DNA of 64,000 bases from Gordionus sp. m RMFG-2023 (Eukaryota > Nematomorpha > Gordioida > Chordodea > Parachordodidae): assembly GCF_954871325.1 (NCBI RefSeq), contig NC_088777.1, positions 34,449,366 through 34,513,365 of the forward strand. The letters run 5' to 3'. Positions 1 to 11,169 of this stretch are shown here, piece by piece. The stretch's first letter is position 1. Each line of letters starts with the position of its first letter. Made by a program: the position numbers and the translations under genes. The notes under the pieces are model-generated. The model searched no databases. It was not told the DNA's origin and saw only the letters and a program-made list of their open reading frames with translations.

Positions 1-2888
1 ATAAAAATAAAAAGTAGAGATTTTGAAATATATAGAATTAAATAGGCAACTTGTGTAGACGTACTAAAAATGGAATTAGAGAATTTTTTAATGAAGAATA
101 AATGCCCTAGAGTAAAGATAAACATGGATGAAGCAGAAATTTGTTTTTTATTAGATACAGGAGCAGAAATTAGTTTGATAAGTATAAAGGATTTTATGAG
201 ATTTTGGCCAGAGAAAGAATTTGTTACAAAAAAGATAAGAGCCAAACAATTGGATGGTAGCATGGTGAAAATTTTAGGGTATTATAGGGTAAGGTTACCA
301 GGAGTTAATAAAAGTATAAATTTGTGGATAACTACGTTGAAGATTGAACCAATTTTAGGATGGTATGATATAAGAAAGTTAGGTCCAGTTTATAATTGGT
401 GGAAATTTTTCGATACGATCCCTGTAAGTAATGATGAAAATAGTGAAATGATAGATTTCGAGAAAATTAAGTTACCTAGTATAGAAGATAAACAAGAATT
501 AGTTCTCGATAAACTTAGAAATCGAACAACAGAATTTATTGATAATAGTGAAATAATAAGGGATTTCGATAGATTTAAGTTACCTATTATAGAGGATAAA
601 CAAGAATTAGTTCTCGATAAACTTAGAAATCGAACTCCAGAATTTTTGATTAAATATAGAGTCAAAGAGAATAAGATGTCAAGAGATATAAATTCTTTAG
701 AGGTAACACCCGTCGAAATCAACAAACAGATAATTAAAAGACAGTAGAACAGGAAGAGATTATCGAAAATAAATATAGCCATGAAATAAGTATGATTTTG
801 GATCAGTACTTGGAGGTTTTTAAAGAAGAAATAGGAACTTTTAAAGATTTTGAAGTAGATATACGATTAGAACAAAATTATCGATCTAAATATTGCTACG
901 CAAGAAGATTGCCGTTTTCTTGGATAGAAGATATAAATAAAGAATTAAACAAATGGTTAAAAGAAGGAGTTATAAAACCAATAGTGCATAGTGTATGGGC
1001 AACATCGTTAGTTCCCATAAGAAAACCGGATAATAGTTTAAGACTGTGTATAGACTATAGAGTATCAGTTAACCCGTGGGTAATAAACGAAAGATATCCA
1101 TTACCTAGAATAGAGCAATTACTGGCTAATTTAAGAGGAGCAACAAATTTTTCAAAGATAGATTTTTCGAATGCTTACTTGCAAATAAAGGTGAGTGAGA
1201 GAACAAGTAAGATATTAACGATCACAACGCATAGAGGATTATTTTCTTTTTGTCGTTTACCATTTGGTTTGAAAGTATCGGCTCCAATATTTAAAAGAAC
1301 AATGGTGGAGTTATTTCAGGGAATAAAGGGAATAATGTATTATTTAGACGATGTTGTACAGAAGAAGAGCATAATGCTAAGTTAATTAAAGTGTTAAATA
1401 TTATATTAGAAAATGGTTTAAAAGCTAATATGAAGAAGAGTGTTTTTGGAGCAAGAAAAATAAAATATTTAGGACATATTATAAATGGAAATGAAATTAC
1501 TCCAATTGCAAAGAATATAGATAAGATAATGAGTATGAGAGCCCCAAATAATAAAACAGAAGTACAGGCGTTTTTAGGAGCAACGAATTATTATCATCGG
1601 TTTGTTCAAAATTTTGCAGAAATCGCCGTACCGTTGTATGATTTATTAAAGAAAAATAAAAGGTTTGAATGGGGAGAAGCACAGGAGAAAAGTTTCGAAA
1701 AATTAAAAATAAAGATGGTAGAGAAGCCGATTTAAAATTGTTTCAATGAGGAATTAGATATGATATTAGCGGTTGATGCATCTAATGAAGGTATAGAGGA
1801 GTTTTGTTACAGATGACCGATAATGTTGAGAAACCGATTTTATTTTTATCTAGACGGTTTAGTAGCACTGAGAAAAATTACTCCACGATCGAGAGAAGGC
1901 GCTAGCTGTGAAATTCGGGCTAGAGAAGTGCAGAGAATATCTGATTGGAAGAAGGTTTATTTTATATACAGATCATAAGCCGTTGGTAGATTTATTCAAA
2001 AAAGAAAATAAAGAACTTATGATGTCACCTAGACTACAGAGATGGTTAATTTTAGTGGGTAATTTCGATTTTGAGATAAGATTCAGAGCAGGTAAACAAA
2101 ATTGTTTACCAGATATATTATCGAGATTGTTTAAAAAAGACAGTACAAACAAGGATACAGTAAGCAATAGTTTGGAATATATAGAAGAGGAGGAAAAATT
2201 AAATAATAATGTTATAAGAACCTTAAAAATAGATACAAGAGAAAGACCGATAACTTTTGAATTAGTAAAAGAGATATCCAGGTAAGATGAAGAATTATTA
2301 AGAATTGGAACTTGTTTAAAAGGAGATGCAGAATGGAAGAAGGAAGACCAAGCATTTAAGAATATTAGAAGCGAATTAAATATAGAAGACAATTGTTTAT
2401 TGAGAGGATATAGATTAGTAATACCGAATAAGTTAAGAAAAGAAACCTTAGGTGTAATACATTCAGGTCATCAAGGCATAGAGAGAATGAAAAATAAAGC
2501 AAGAGAATACATGTGGTGGCCTAGAATGAATAAGGAAATAGAAGAATTAGCTAAGAGCTGTGAAACATGTAATATGTGTGCTAATGTACCGGTGTAACGT
2601 TTTAAAAATACTCCATTTTTTTATATACTCCTTTAAGCTTATTTGTGGAGTATTTTCAGATCATATTGTTTGTTTATAATGTATTTACATATCAGAGTAT
2701 ATTTAGATCAATGTAATTTTTATAATGATATTTTTTTGGAAAAAGTGCTCATGTCAATCAAGAAACATTATTCTGGAGCTGATGATGCTGAGGCGATTTT
2801 TTTGAATTTCCAGTCAAATTTTTTAGGTCGTAAAGGATATTTGCCCCGTTGGCGCCTTTTTTAAACTCCATTTTAAAAAATAAATACA

Positions 2889-3455
2889 GGTTCATATTCA
2901 TATATTTTACATTATAAATTTTATTTTATTATAGAAAATAAAAGAAGCTACAAATTTATCATTGATTCAAGAAGCTAAAGATTTATTATTGATTCAAGAA
3001 GCTAAAGATTTAAAAATACAGGTTCATATTAATATATTTTACATTATAAATTTTATTTTATTTTAGAAAATAAAAGAAAAGATTTATCATTGATTCAAGA
3101 AGCTAATCATTGATTCAAGAAGCTAAAGATTTAAAAACAGGTTCATATTAATATATTTTACATTATAAATTTTATTTTAGAAAATAAAAGAAGCTAAAGA
3201 TTTATTATTGATTCAAGAAGCTAAAGATTTATTATTGATTCAAGAAGCTAATCATTGAATCAAGAAGCTAAAGATTTAAAAACAGGTTCATATATTAATA
3301 TATTTTACATTATAAATTTTATTTTATTTTAGAAAATAAAAGAAGGCTAAAGATTTATCATTGATTCAAGAAGCTAAAGATTTATTATTGATTCAAGAAG
3401 CTAAAGATTTATCATTGATTCAAGAAGCTAAAGATTTAAAAACAGGTTCATATTA
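2889..3455 (+). repeat. Tandem array of an exon-like unit plus intron-like spacer
   Basis: The array has four full units and a partial fifth. Each unit has a GT...AG spacer of about 40-47 nt (starting GTTCATATTAATATATTTTA, ending TTTTAG), then a segment that starts AAAATAAAAGAAG, holds one to four copies of a block of about 24-30 nt reading LIQEAKDL, and ends AACAG or ATACAG. Spacer size and borders match the short introns used elsewhere in this window. The last spacer leads towards the frame that starts at 3490. Whether it is spliced or translated is unknown. Confidence 0.75.
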
Positions 3456-3489
3456 ATATATTTTACACTATAGTTTTATTATTTTAATT

Positions 3490-4376
3490 ATGTCATTATA
3501 TCTTAATACTAAATTTAATTCTATACATGAATTAAACGATGCCATATCTATATATGAAAAAGAATTTTTTTTTAACATAGTTATTAATAAATCAGACTTA
3601 TTAAAGGAACCTTATAGCAAAGCATTTATAGCTCAATATAAATATAATCGAGTTTATTATATATGTAAATATGGACTGAAAAAAAAATAAGTCTAGAGGT
3701 ATAAGATCCTCATCTAGTTTTCACAAGGAATGTATTTTTATGTTCACAGTCTTTCTTCAGTGTGATAGACTAAATGTGTATTCTTTAGATATTGTCACAA
3801 TTGTAAAAGATCATAAAAACCATGATCTAGGTTAGACATATTTATATTTGATTTTTAACTAACATGATTTATATAATCAAGATAAAAAACTATATGAGAT
3901 GCTCTCTAAACAAAGAAGGCTTTCTCCAATAAAAAAAACAAATTGTGGAGCAAGCTATCACTTTTAAAGCTAATAAGGTGAAAATACAAGAATATGTTCT
4001 TAATTCAGGTCAGATAATGACTCTGAGAGATATTCATAATATTTCAGCCAAATTAAACAAGCCATCTGATAATGTATTACTTGATGTAATAAATCAACTC
4101 AGGGAAGATAATGGAGCTGTGGTGGAAATCCTAGAAAATGATAGTGAATTGTTGGGCATTTACTTTCAAGATGCTAGCATGCTCCATTATCTTAAATATT
4201 ATCCTGAGGTGATATTCATTGATGCTACCTACAAATTAAACTATCTAGGTATGCCACTGTTTATTCTACTTGTAATAGATAGTCATGGACAATCTCAAAT
4301 TGTCGCTTTATGGCTTGTAAAGGCAGAATCATATTTTTGTGTTAAAAAAATGTGCATGATGCTTGGTACCAGATGA
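3490..4376 (+). pseudogene. MULE transposase relic, ZSWIM1/ZSWIM3-like
   Basis: The N-terminal part (3490-3840) resembles the FAR1-like region of animal ZSWIM1/3 MULE proteins: a stretch of the form ELNDAISIYE, then RVYYICKYG, then RSSSSFHKEC and DHKNHDL. After a frame change the second part (3945-4376) reads TLRDIHNISAKL and then VIFIDATYKLNYLGMPLFI, which holds the first catalytic aspartate of the MULE DDE domain (DATYK). The frame ends shortly after ALWLVKAES, so the second and third catalytic residues are missing. The piece is about a third to a half of a full transposase, with at least two breaks. It would have acted as the element's transposase in the nucleus. Confidence 0.75.
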
Positions 4377-4539
4377 AAAAATCGTCTGCGGGAAAATGGC
4401 GCTGATGTTAAATTGTTTTATATATTTTCTTCAAGATACATTTAAAATATTTGCCTTTAAAATGCCATCTCCGAGAAATAATGGAATGCCATATCTTTAT
4501 TTGAATGGAAAACAGGCCTATTTAATCTTTTATATTTTA

Positions 4540-4712
4540 TAGATATCAATAAAAATCACATCATCATTGGAGGAGACCTTAACATGAAATTATGTAATGA
4601 AATCACTAATTCTCTTATTGGTTTTGCTACTTTAAATAATCAACTTTTTATAAACAAAGAAACAATAAATATCACACATACTTCAAACCCTCAAACAAAT
4701 ATACTCCTATAA
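4540..4712 (+). pseudogene. Possible LINE endonuclease fragment
   Basis: A short open stretch reads INKNHIIIGGDLN followed by ITHTSNPQTNILL. The IIIGGDLN motif and a following NPQT are typical of the APE-type endonuclease domain of LINEs. No reverse transcriptase follows. It is a fragment of about 57 codons at most, lying inside MULE-A, and may be a scrap captured by or inserted into that element. The call rests on a few motif residues only. Confidence 0.35.
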
Positions 4713-4814
4713 TCCTTAAAAAATATCTCTAATCTTAATTTACCAACCCCAGCAAATAATTTTCTACATAATTTGAATCAAATCAACAATAATGACTCAT
4801 GGTTAAACATTTCA

Positions 4815-5020
4815 AACTCAATTATCAAAACAGCAAATACCCATCTTAATATTAATTATCAATATCTATACATAATGTACATAAATACTAATGTGTTATT
4901 TTAATTATTTCTGCAACTCAATTATCAAAACAGCAAATACCCATCTTAATATTAATAATTATCAATATCTATACATAATGTACATAAATACTAATGTGTT
5001 ATTTTAATTATTTCTGCTAG
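4815..5020 (+). repeat. Tandem duplication, unit about 100 bp
   Basis: Two consecutive copies start AACTCAATTATCAAAACAGC and end near GTGTTATTTTAATTATTTCTG. They differ by a few bases, so the duplication is recent. It lies inside MULE-A between the endonuclease-like fragment and the OTU-like exons and has no visible coding content. Confidence 0.8.
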
Positions 5021-5141
5021 CAATATAATTATACATGAATGGGTTTATTTAATCGTCAATATGTGTCATTAAATCATCACAACACAAATTCTCATTAAAT
5101 ATTTTCTTTGTTATTTTTTATTTTTCAATATTATTTTTTAG

Positions 5142-5818
5142 ATGTTACAAGAAAAGGTATAGTTAAAAAAAAAATTATTTATATATTTATCAAGATGACA
5201 CAATTAAATCAGGACAGAAAAAATGTTAATACTTTTAAAAATTTAATATTCCTTTTTTTTTAGATGAGGATGAAAATTTTCAAGAACCAGCTATTAAAAA
5301 TCTAAAGCTTAATGCGGAAGAAAATCATATGAAGGGTAATATTTTCATATATTTAATATTAAATCCTTTTTGAAAATATCTAGTTATGAATATACTAAAT
5401 TCGATAGTTGGAGAGGATTATAATTGTATAAACAAAAAAGGTATAATAAAAAAAATCTAATATACATATTTTTTTAGATGATGGAGTTAAGACACCAGAA
5501 AAAGCATAGAAGAAAATGCTAGAGCATAATGACATTCGACCTTTTGGTAACATTTTTAAGATTTGATAAAATCAATTTTTTAATTTAATAGGTGCCCCGC
5601 CGGAGAGGAAGGGCATAGCTCAAAATGCCGTTTATGGTACAGAGGTGGAGATAGTTGCAATGACAACTATGCTCCAGACAAATATTTTAATACATACTAT
5701 TTATAAATGGGCATACTATATGCCCATTAAAAAATTAAGTAATATTAAAAAATTTAATGTAAATATTTATTTAATAAATCATAGCGAACATATTGATCGC
5801 ATAATTAATTTTAATTAA
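5142..5818 (+). pseudogene. Spliced OTU-like cysteine protease C-terminal part in MULE-A
   Basis: Four exon-like segments (5142-5156, 5264-5335, 5478-5546, 5592-5818) are separated by GT...AG introns of 107, 142 and 45 nt, all in phase 1. They join in one consistent frame with a single internal TAG in the third exon. The last exon reads YGTEVEIVAMTTML and later IYLINHSEHIDRII, which fits the end of an OTU fold, where a histidine completes the catalytic centre. The GDGNC motif with the catalytic cysteine should lie upstream and was not found. OTU proteins cleave ubiquitin chains; the role in a transposon is unknown. Confidence is higher for the splice pattern than for the family. Confidence 0.5.
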
Positions 5819-6097
5819 TATTTATATCGCATATAGCATATATTATTTATATTGCATATAGCATATATTATTTATATCGCATATATTATTAATTGATTTT
5901 TTTATATACAAATTAAATAAAGGATTTTAATAAATTATTCTGAAAATTGTTTCTAACTTTGAGCAGTAACGTGATAATAGATAGTGCAAGATTTATATGT
6001 TAATCTTTGATATTTTCGAATTAAACCTTAAATAAATATATAAATTTTTAACATTTAATATTAAAAATCTAATAATTTCTAAAGAGAATAAGGCAAA

Positions 6098-6511
6098 ATT
6101 GCCTTAAATATCATAGGACATAGAAAAAATAATATTTATTATTCATACGTCAGTTATAAATGCCAATTCACTAAATTTATTATATTTAATATTTATATGT
6201 CAGTCATAAACGTCAATATCACTAAAAATGTAATATTTAATATATGCACGTCAGTCATAAACGTCAATATCACTAAATATAGGAGTATATAAAAAAATGG
6301 AGTATTTTTAATTGCCTTAAATATCATAGGTAATTTTTATTATTCATACGTCAGTTATAAATGCCAATTGACTAAATTTATTATATTTAATATTTATATG
6401 TCAGTCATAAACGTCAATATCACTAAAAATGTAATATTTAATATATGCACGTCAGTCATAAACGTCAATATCACTAAATATTGGAGTATATAAAAAAATG
6501 GAGTATTTTTA
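6098..6511 (+). repeat. Duplicated 3' end of MULE-A
   Basis: Two consecutive copies of about 200-212 bp both run from AATTGCCTTAAATATCATAG through a CGTCAGTCATAAACGTCAAT motif to the TIR core ending ATGGAGTATTTTTA. The element therefore carries a second, internal copy of its own terminus. Within each copy the CGTCAGT(C/T)ATAAA motif itself occurs three times. Confidence 0.85.
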
Positions 6512-7607
6512 AAACATTACACCGGCAAGGGATAAGGAAGATAAATGACCAGAGACAAAGGTGCCATGTGATAGAATACACGTAGATTTTTTAGAATTCG
6601 AAAGGAAAAAGTACTTTATTATGGTAGATGCTGGTTCAAAATGGATAGATTGTCAACAGGTATTTGGCCTATCTTCAAAAGTAGCGTTGAATAAGTTAAA
6701 AGATTTTGTAAGTAAATATGGATTAATGAAGACATTAGTATCGGATGGTGGTCCAGCATTTAGAGGCAAGGCATTTGATAAGTTTTGTGATAGGTGGAAG
6801 ATTGAACATGTATTATCTCCACCATATTATCCAAGAAGTAATGGACAAGCAGAACGAATGGTGGCTATAGTTAAAAATTGGTTAAAAAAAGAAAAATATG
6901 GAGAAGGAAAATGGTGGTTATTATTATTAGCATACAATAATACTAAGAATAGCAAGGGGAATTCGCCAGCAGAGATGTTTTTAGGTAGAAAAACAAGAAC
7001 GGAATTAGATTTTTTGAAAGAAAAAATAAAGCCAAAAGATAATACATATGATGATAAAATTAAAGTTGGAAGTTTGGTATGGATTCTTCTGTTTGAGGGT
7101 CCAGTTAAATGGGGGAAAGGTATAGTAAGCAAGAATATAGGAAGAAAAAAAGTAGAAGTAGAAATTGAAGGACAAGAAGGTACATATACAAGACACCTGA
7201 AACAAATAAGGCGTAGAAGCTTAGGACATTAAAGAGATTTGAGAAATATACGAAGAATTAGAAGAAATAAATTGATGAAAGACATATTTATAAGAATCAT
7301 AATTCTGATGAAACATATTTATGAGAATCATAATTTATAAAGAAATAAATTGATGTTAGACCTATTATGAGAATCATATTTTCTAAAGAAATTAAATTGA
7401 TGATAAACATAGTAGGAGAATCATAATTTAAAGAAGGAATAAATGAATGTAATTGAAGGAATCATAAATTAGAAGGAAATAAAATGGATAATAGACCTAG
7501 ATTCATATTTAATAAATGAATAAAAGGTAAGTGGAGAAAATATAATGAAATATAGATAATTAAGAGTTGAGGAATATATATATATGTTTATAAAGTAATT
7601 TATTTAG

Positions 7608-7871
7608 ATGGCATCATACGTCAGAGTAGGGAATAAGATCATAAAGATGGAGATAAGAGAAGTAGACGGATCGGAGGAATCTAATAGATGGATAGAGGCA
7701 GCTAGAAATGAGGCTCAACAAAGATATGGGGATTGGTTACAAGAAATGCCGAGAAGAACAAGCTTTGATCGAAGGTTAGCACCTTATGGGATAACGAGGA
7801 GACTGGAATTGGGCTTGCGGGGGAGGACACAAGTTATGATATTGTCCAAGTGTAGAGTTGACAGCGAATAA
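7608..7871 (+). CDS. Small frame between integrase and 3' LTR, unrecognised
   Basis: An 87-residue frame lies between the end of the integrase region and the polypurine tract of the first gypsy element. It begins MASYVRVGNKII and is rich in charged residues, including several arginine clusters; no signal peptide or membrane segment is apparent. Some gypsy elements carry an extra frame at this place (envelope or other), but nothing here resembles an envelope protein. I do not recognise it. It is part of a broken element. Confidence 0.35.
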   Translation: MASYVRVGNKIIKMEIREVDGSEESNRWIEAARNEAQQRYGDWLQEMPRRTSFDRRLAPYGITRRLELGLRGRTQVMILSKCRVDSE

Positions 7872-7948
7872 TAATACAAATTTACCGATGCGAAATATGG
7901 TAGAATCATCGAACACTACGGGGGCAAGGGAGATCTAAAGGAAGGGGG

Positions 7949-8393
7949 TGTTGTATATGCAAATTAGAATGTTAATTTTGGAAGTTATTATTCATAAATA
8001 AATTGTAGACGAAGATAATATTTTTTGGGTAATTTTGTTATGTAAATGATCTTAAATTTAACATAATATTATTTTATAAATTTTCATATATTCAAATTAA
8101 TTGTAAAACAATTATGATATATATATCGCGTTAAAAGTGAGATTGGACACATAAATAATTATTAATTTTTTAAAATATAATTTGGATTCCTGATCGAATA
8201 AAATATAGTCGTAAAGTTTTTTATTCTTGATTATATTATATATTGGGTTATCATAATTTATATATATTTATTTCTTTCTTATTTAGATTCCAATAATAAT
8301 AATAATTCTAATCGCGAGTGTTAGTTAACATCGATAATAATATAATCAACTTCTATATACAATTTCAATTCAAGCTTGCAGCCAACTGCAACA
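7949..8393 (+). repeat. 3' LTR of the first gypsy element
   Basis: This segment of about 445 bp starts with TGTTG directly after the purine-rich AAAGGAAGGGGG and ends with CAACA, so its termini are inverted copies of each other in TG...CA form. The following bases CTAAT match the point at which a copy of the local dimeric repeat resumes, which suggests a 5-bp target duplication. The partner LTR is not in the window. Confidence 0.75.
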
Positions 8394-9535
8394 CTAATTA
8401 ATTTTTTGAAAATATTATGATTTGACCGAATGGCGAGCTCAAAACCGACCACTTACTAAATATTTGATCGACCAAATTTGGTGTTAATATTATTTGGAAA
8501 ATGTTTATTTTTGGTTAATTTATCTATAAATACGTGAAAATCATTATCCCAAAAAATATTTTAAAAATATCATGTTTTGACCGATAACCGATTTGAAACC
8601 GAAATACTGTCTTGCTGGCGTTATACATAGAAAATCTCTTCATTTTTGGTTTATACGTGTATATTTAGGTGGTAAACATTATCCTAAAAAATATTTTGAA
8701 AATATTATGATTTGACCGAATGCCGAGCTTAAAACCGACCAATTACTAAATATTCGATTGACCAAATTTGGTGTTAATATTATTTGGAAAATAATCATTT
8801 TTGGTTTATTTTTCTATAAATACGTGCAAATCATTACCCCATAAAATATTTTAAAAATATCGTGATTTGACAGAAAACCTATTTGAAACCGGCCCAATGA
8901 CTAAATACTGTCTTGCTGGCGTTATACATGGAAAATTCTTTATTTTTGGTTTATACGTGAACAATAACGTTTTAAGCATTATCCTAATTAATTTTTTGAA
9001 AATATTATGATTTGACCGAATGGCGAGCTCAAAACCGACCACTTACTAAATATTCGATCTACCAAATTTGGTAGTAATATTATTTGGAAAATATTCATTT
9101 TTGGTTAATTTATCTGTAATGACGTGAAAATCATTATCCCAAAAAATATTTTAAAAATATCGATTTGACCGATAACCGATTTGAAACCGAAATACTGTCT
9201 TGCTGGCGTTATACATAGAAAATCTCTTCATTTTTGGTTTATACGTGAACAATAACGTGTTAAGCATTATCCTAATAAATTTTTTGAAAATATTATGATT
9301 TGACAGAATGCCGAGCTTAAAACCGACCAATTACTAAATATTCGATCTACCAAATTTGTTAGTAATATTATTTGGAAAATTCATTTTTGGTTAATTTGAA
9401 ACCGAAATACTGCGTTGCTGGCGCTCTACATGTAGAATTCTTCATGTTTGGTTTATAAGTTAACAATAAGGTTAAGCATTATCCTAAATTATTTTTTGAA
9501 AATATTAAGATATGACCGAATACCGAGCTCAGATA
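8394..9535 (-). repeat. Dispersed dimeric repeat, copy 1
   Basis: This is a tandem series of a unit of about 290 bp made of two related halves. One half reads GATTTGACCGATAACCGATT and continues to the marker GCTGGCGTTATACAT; the other reads GATTTGACCGAATGGCGAGC and continues to CCAAATTTGGT. Both halves share ATTATCC, a TTTTTTGAAAATAT-like stretch, GATTTGACCGA and CATTTTTGGTT. The copy is in the opposite orientation to those at 15.3 and 36.6 kb and is cut on its left by the gypsy LTR. Frames across it are shadows of the repeat. Confidence 0.85.
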
Positions 9536-9783
9536 ATCTTAATTATAATAAATTTTTAATCTCCAAAAAAAAATAATTTCTATAAAAAATCATCCCTCCC
9601 CTCACCTCCATCATAAATTCTCGGGTTCCTGTTATTTTTTTAAAAATAAAAATTTATATAAAATTATAATTTTTTAAAAAAATAATTTGGCATATTCCTA
9701 AAAAAAATAAAAATTAATGTGCATAAATAAACAAATAAATAAATAATTTTAAATATTTTCCGTTAAAATTTATTATTATTATA

Positions 9784-10857
9784 TAGTGCTGTAAACAAAA
9801 AAATCGAACGCGTTCAACGTTCATTGACAAAAATCGAACGCGTTCACGTTCACGTTCAAATTCAAAAAAAGGAACGCGTTTAAGTTCATGAACGCGTTCA
9901 TGCGTTCAAAATTTTATGATAAATTTTTTTTAAAATTTAATTTAATATAAATAAATGCCTTATATTTTTCAAAACAATATATTAGCCATGATAAAAAATA
10001 ATAGTTTTATTTTGATAATATAATTATAAATACATTATAATAGAGCGATAAAAAAATAAATTTATAAAAAAATTTTCTTATTAATTTTTAATTATAATTG
10101 CTTTTCAAAATTTTCATCTGATAGGCATGAATGCTTGGCAGTTAATACAGCGTTAGCTATACTAAAAAACTCGCTCAACAGGGGCAGATGAAGGGATTGC
10201 GGTGTTATACTTGATAAACAATTCTTTTAAAAGGGGGAATTTATTAAAAACATTTAATGTTTTTATCCATTGTTTCAAAAAATTGAGCTATGTTATCATC
10301 CTCCAATCTGCCCTCTTCTTCCTCGTCAAAATAAAAAGATATCTCGAAATTGATTTTAAAACAGTGAAATATTTTTGATATTTGGGCCATGGTAATTCTA
10401 ATTCATCTAATATTGAATTTTGATTTTCAGAATCTGATGATGAAATATTTATATCCATGCAAATGCTAATCTATTAAATTAAAATATAAAATATTCAAAT
10501 TAATAAACTTTAATCTTATCTTCTCTAGCAGTAGCACGTTATGATACGTTAATTGCAATATGAAAGAGGAAAAAGTAAAAACAGCTGATTAAAAAATATA
10601 AGACTTTTTTGTTAAAAAATTGGATTAAATGTTAATTTTTCAAATAAATAAAAATATAAAATTTTTTGTTAAAAAATGCGGATTAATATTAATTTTTCAA
10701 ATAAATAAAAATAAAAAGTGTTTTTTAAAATTGAACGAACGTAAAATTGAACGCGTTCATCAAAGAAAAGGAACGCGTTCACGTTCAAAGTTCGTCAAAA
10801 AAAAGGAACGCCGTTCATCACCTTTTTTCAAAAAAACGAACTTCGTTCACTAACGCA
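9784..10857 (-). mobile_element. hAT transposon, internally deleted
   Basis: The left end TAGTGCTGTAAAC matches hAT termini, including the hAT at 38.7 kb. An 8-bp direct repeat TTATTATA flanks the element (9776-9783 and 10858-10865), although AT-rich context makes this weaker evidence. Both subterminal regions hold many GAACGCGTTC palindromes. On the minus strand a start (about 10458) reads MDINISSSDSENQNS and LPWPKYQKYF, like the N-terminus of the larger hAT. About 150 bases later the C-terminal dimerisation region reads [10 protein letters not shown] and CLSDENFEKQL with one frameshift. The middle of the transposase is missing. Confidence 0.75.
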
Positions 10858-10893
10858 TTATTATATAATTATAAATATTCTTTTTGTGATAAA

Positions 10894-11135
10894 ATGCCTG
10901 ATTTCCTGCCCTATATGAATCGGTAAGTTCTATAAAATTATAAATATTAAATTTTTTTTATATTAGATTAATTGAGAAGCCATCTCCTGAGGTGGCTCTC
11001 GAAATTCTTAAAGAGATAAAAAGTGAAGATATTGTGCCTATGATGTATCATTCTTCAAATGGATTAGTCGGGTATGTTGATGTAATTACTAAGCATATAT
11101 TAGAGAGAATTCAACCAACAATATTGTTGAAGTAA
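10894..11135 (+). CDS. Small two-exon gene, unrecognised
   Basis: Exon 1 (10894-10922) and exon 2 (10967-11135) flank a 44-nt intron with GTAAGT and a pyrimidine-rich TTAG end. They join in frame to a 65-residue protein that starts MPDFLPYMNR and ends ERIQPTILLK. The middle reads KPSPEVALEILKEI and then SEDIVPMMYHSSNGLVGYVD. The reading frame is open upstream to about the hAT end, so this may be the 3' part of a larger gene cut by the hAT insertion. It has balanced amino-acid use unlike the surrounding noise. I do not recognise the family; it could be a host gene fragment or an accessory frame of the OTU-MULE element that follows. Confidence 0.45.
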
Positions 11136-11169
11136 ATATAAATATATATATATATATATTACAAAAACA

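Larger units (their letters stand above)
2593..6521 (+). mobile_element. MULE-type DNA transposon (MULE-A) inserted in the gypsy integrase
   Basis: Near-perfect terminal inverted repeats of 39 bp (2593-2631 and 6483-6521, one mismatch) begin TGTAA. They are flanked on both sides by CCGG (2589-2592 and 6522-6525), within gypsy integrase sequence. Inside are a tandem exon-like array, a ZSWIM1/3-type MULE transposase relic, an endonuclease-like fragment, a spliced OTU-like frame, and a duplicated 3' end. A 4-bp flank is unusual for a MULE (normally 8-11 bp), and because CCGG is a palindrome the exact boundary is ambiguous by a few bases. Confidence 0.8.
1..8393 (+). mobile_element. Ty3/gypsy LTR retrotransposon, 5' end outside the window, broken
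   Basis: The parts lie in gypsy order. An aspartic protease (about 70-750) shows LLDTGAEIS. A reverse transcriptase (about 790-1735) shows YYLDD. RNase H lies at about 1750-2285 (YTDHKPLVDLF), the integrase zinc-binding region at about 2400-2595, the integrase core at about 6560-7230 (VSDGGPAF, SNGQAER), a small unrecognised frame at 7608-7871, a purine-rich tract at about 7937-7948, and the 3' LTR. Gag and the 5' LTR would lie left of base 1. The element is a fossil: a MULE has inserted into its integrase region and there are several further small lesions. LTR age cannot be estimated because only one LTR is visible. Confidence 0.93.

Noticed and set aside
2643-2864. 73-codon frame at the left of MULE-A
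   Set aside because: Composition is partly protein-like (HYSGADDAEAIFLNFQ) but there is no recognisable motif and no link to the transposase exons; not strong enough to call a gene.
5592-5700. tRNA-like or ncRNA gene in the GC-richer stretch
   Set aside because: It reads through as coding sequence in phase with upstream exons; no cloverleaf could be drawn.
8851-9042. Frame reading MVGFELAIRSNHNIFKK
   Set aside because: The same peptide appears at 15455, 16033, 36974 and 37723 because it is a translation of the dimeric repeat; stop-free length matches the unit and there is no family signature.
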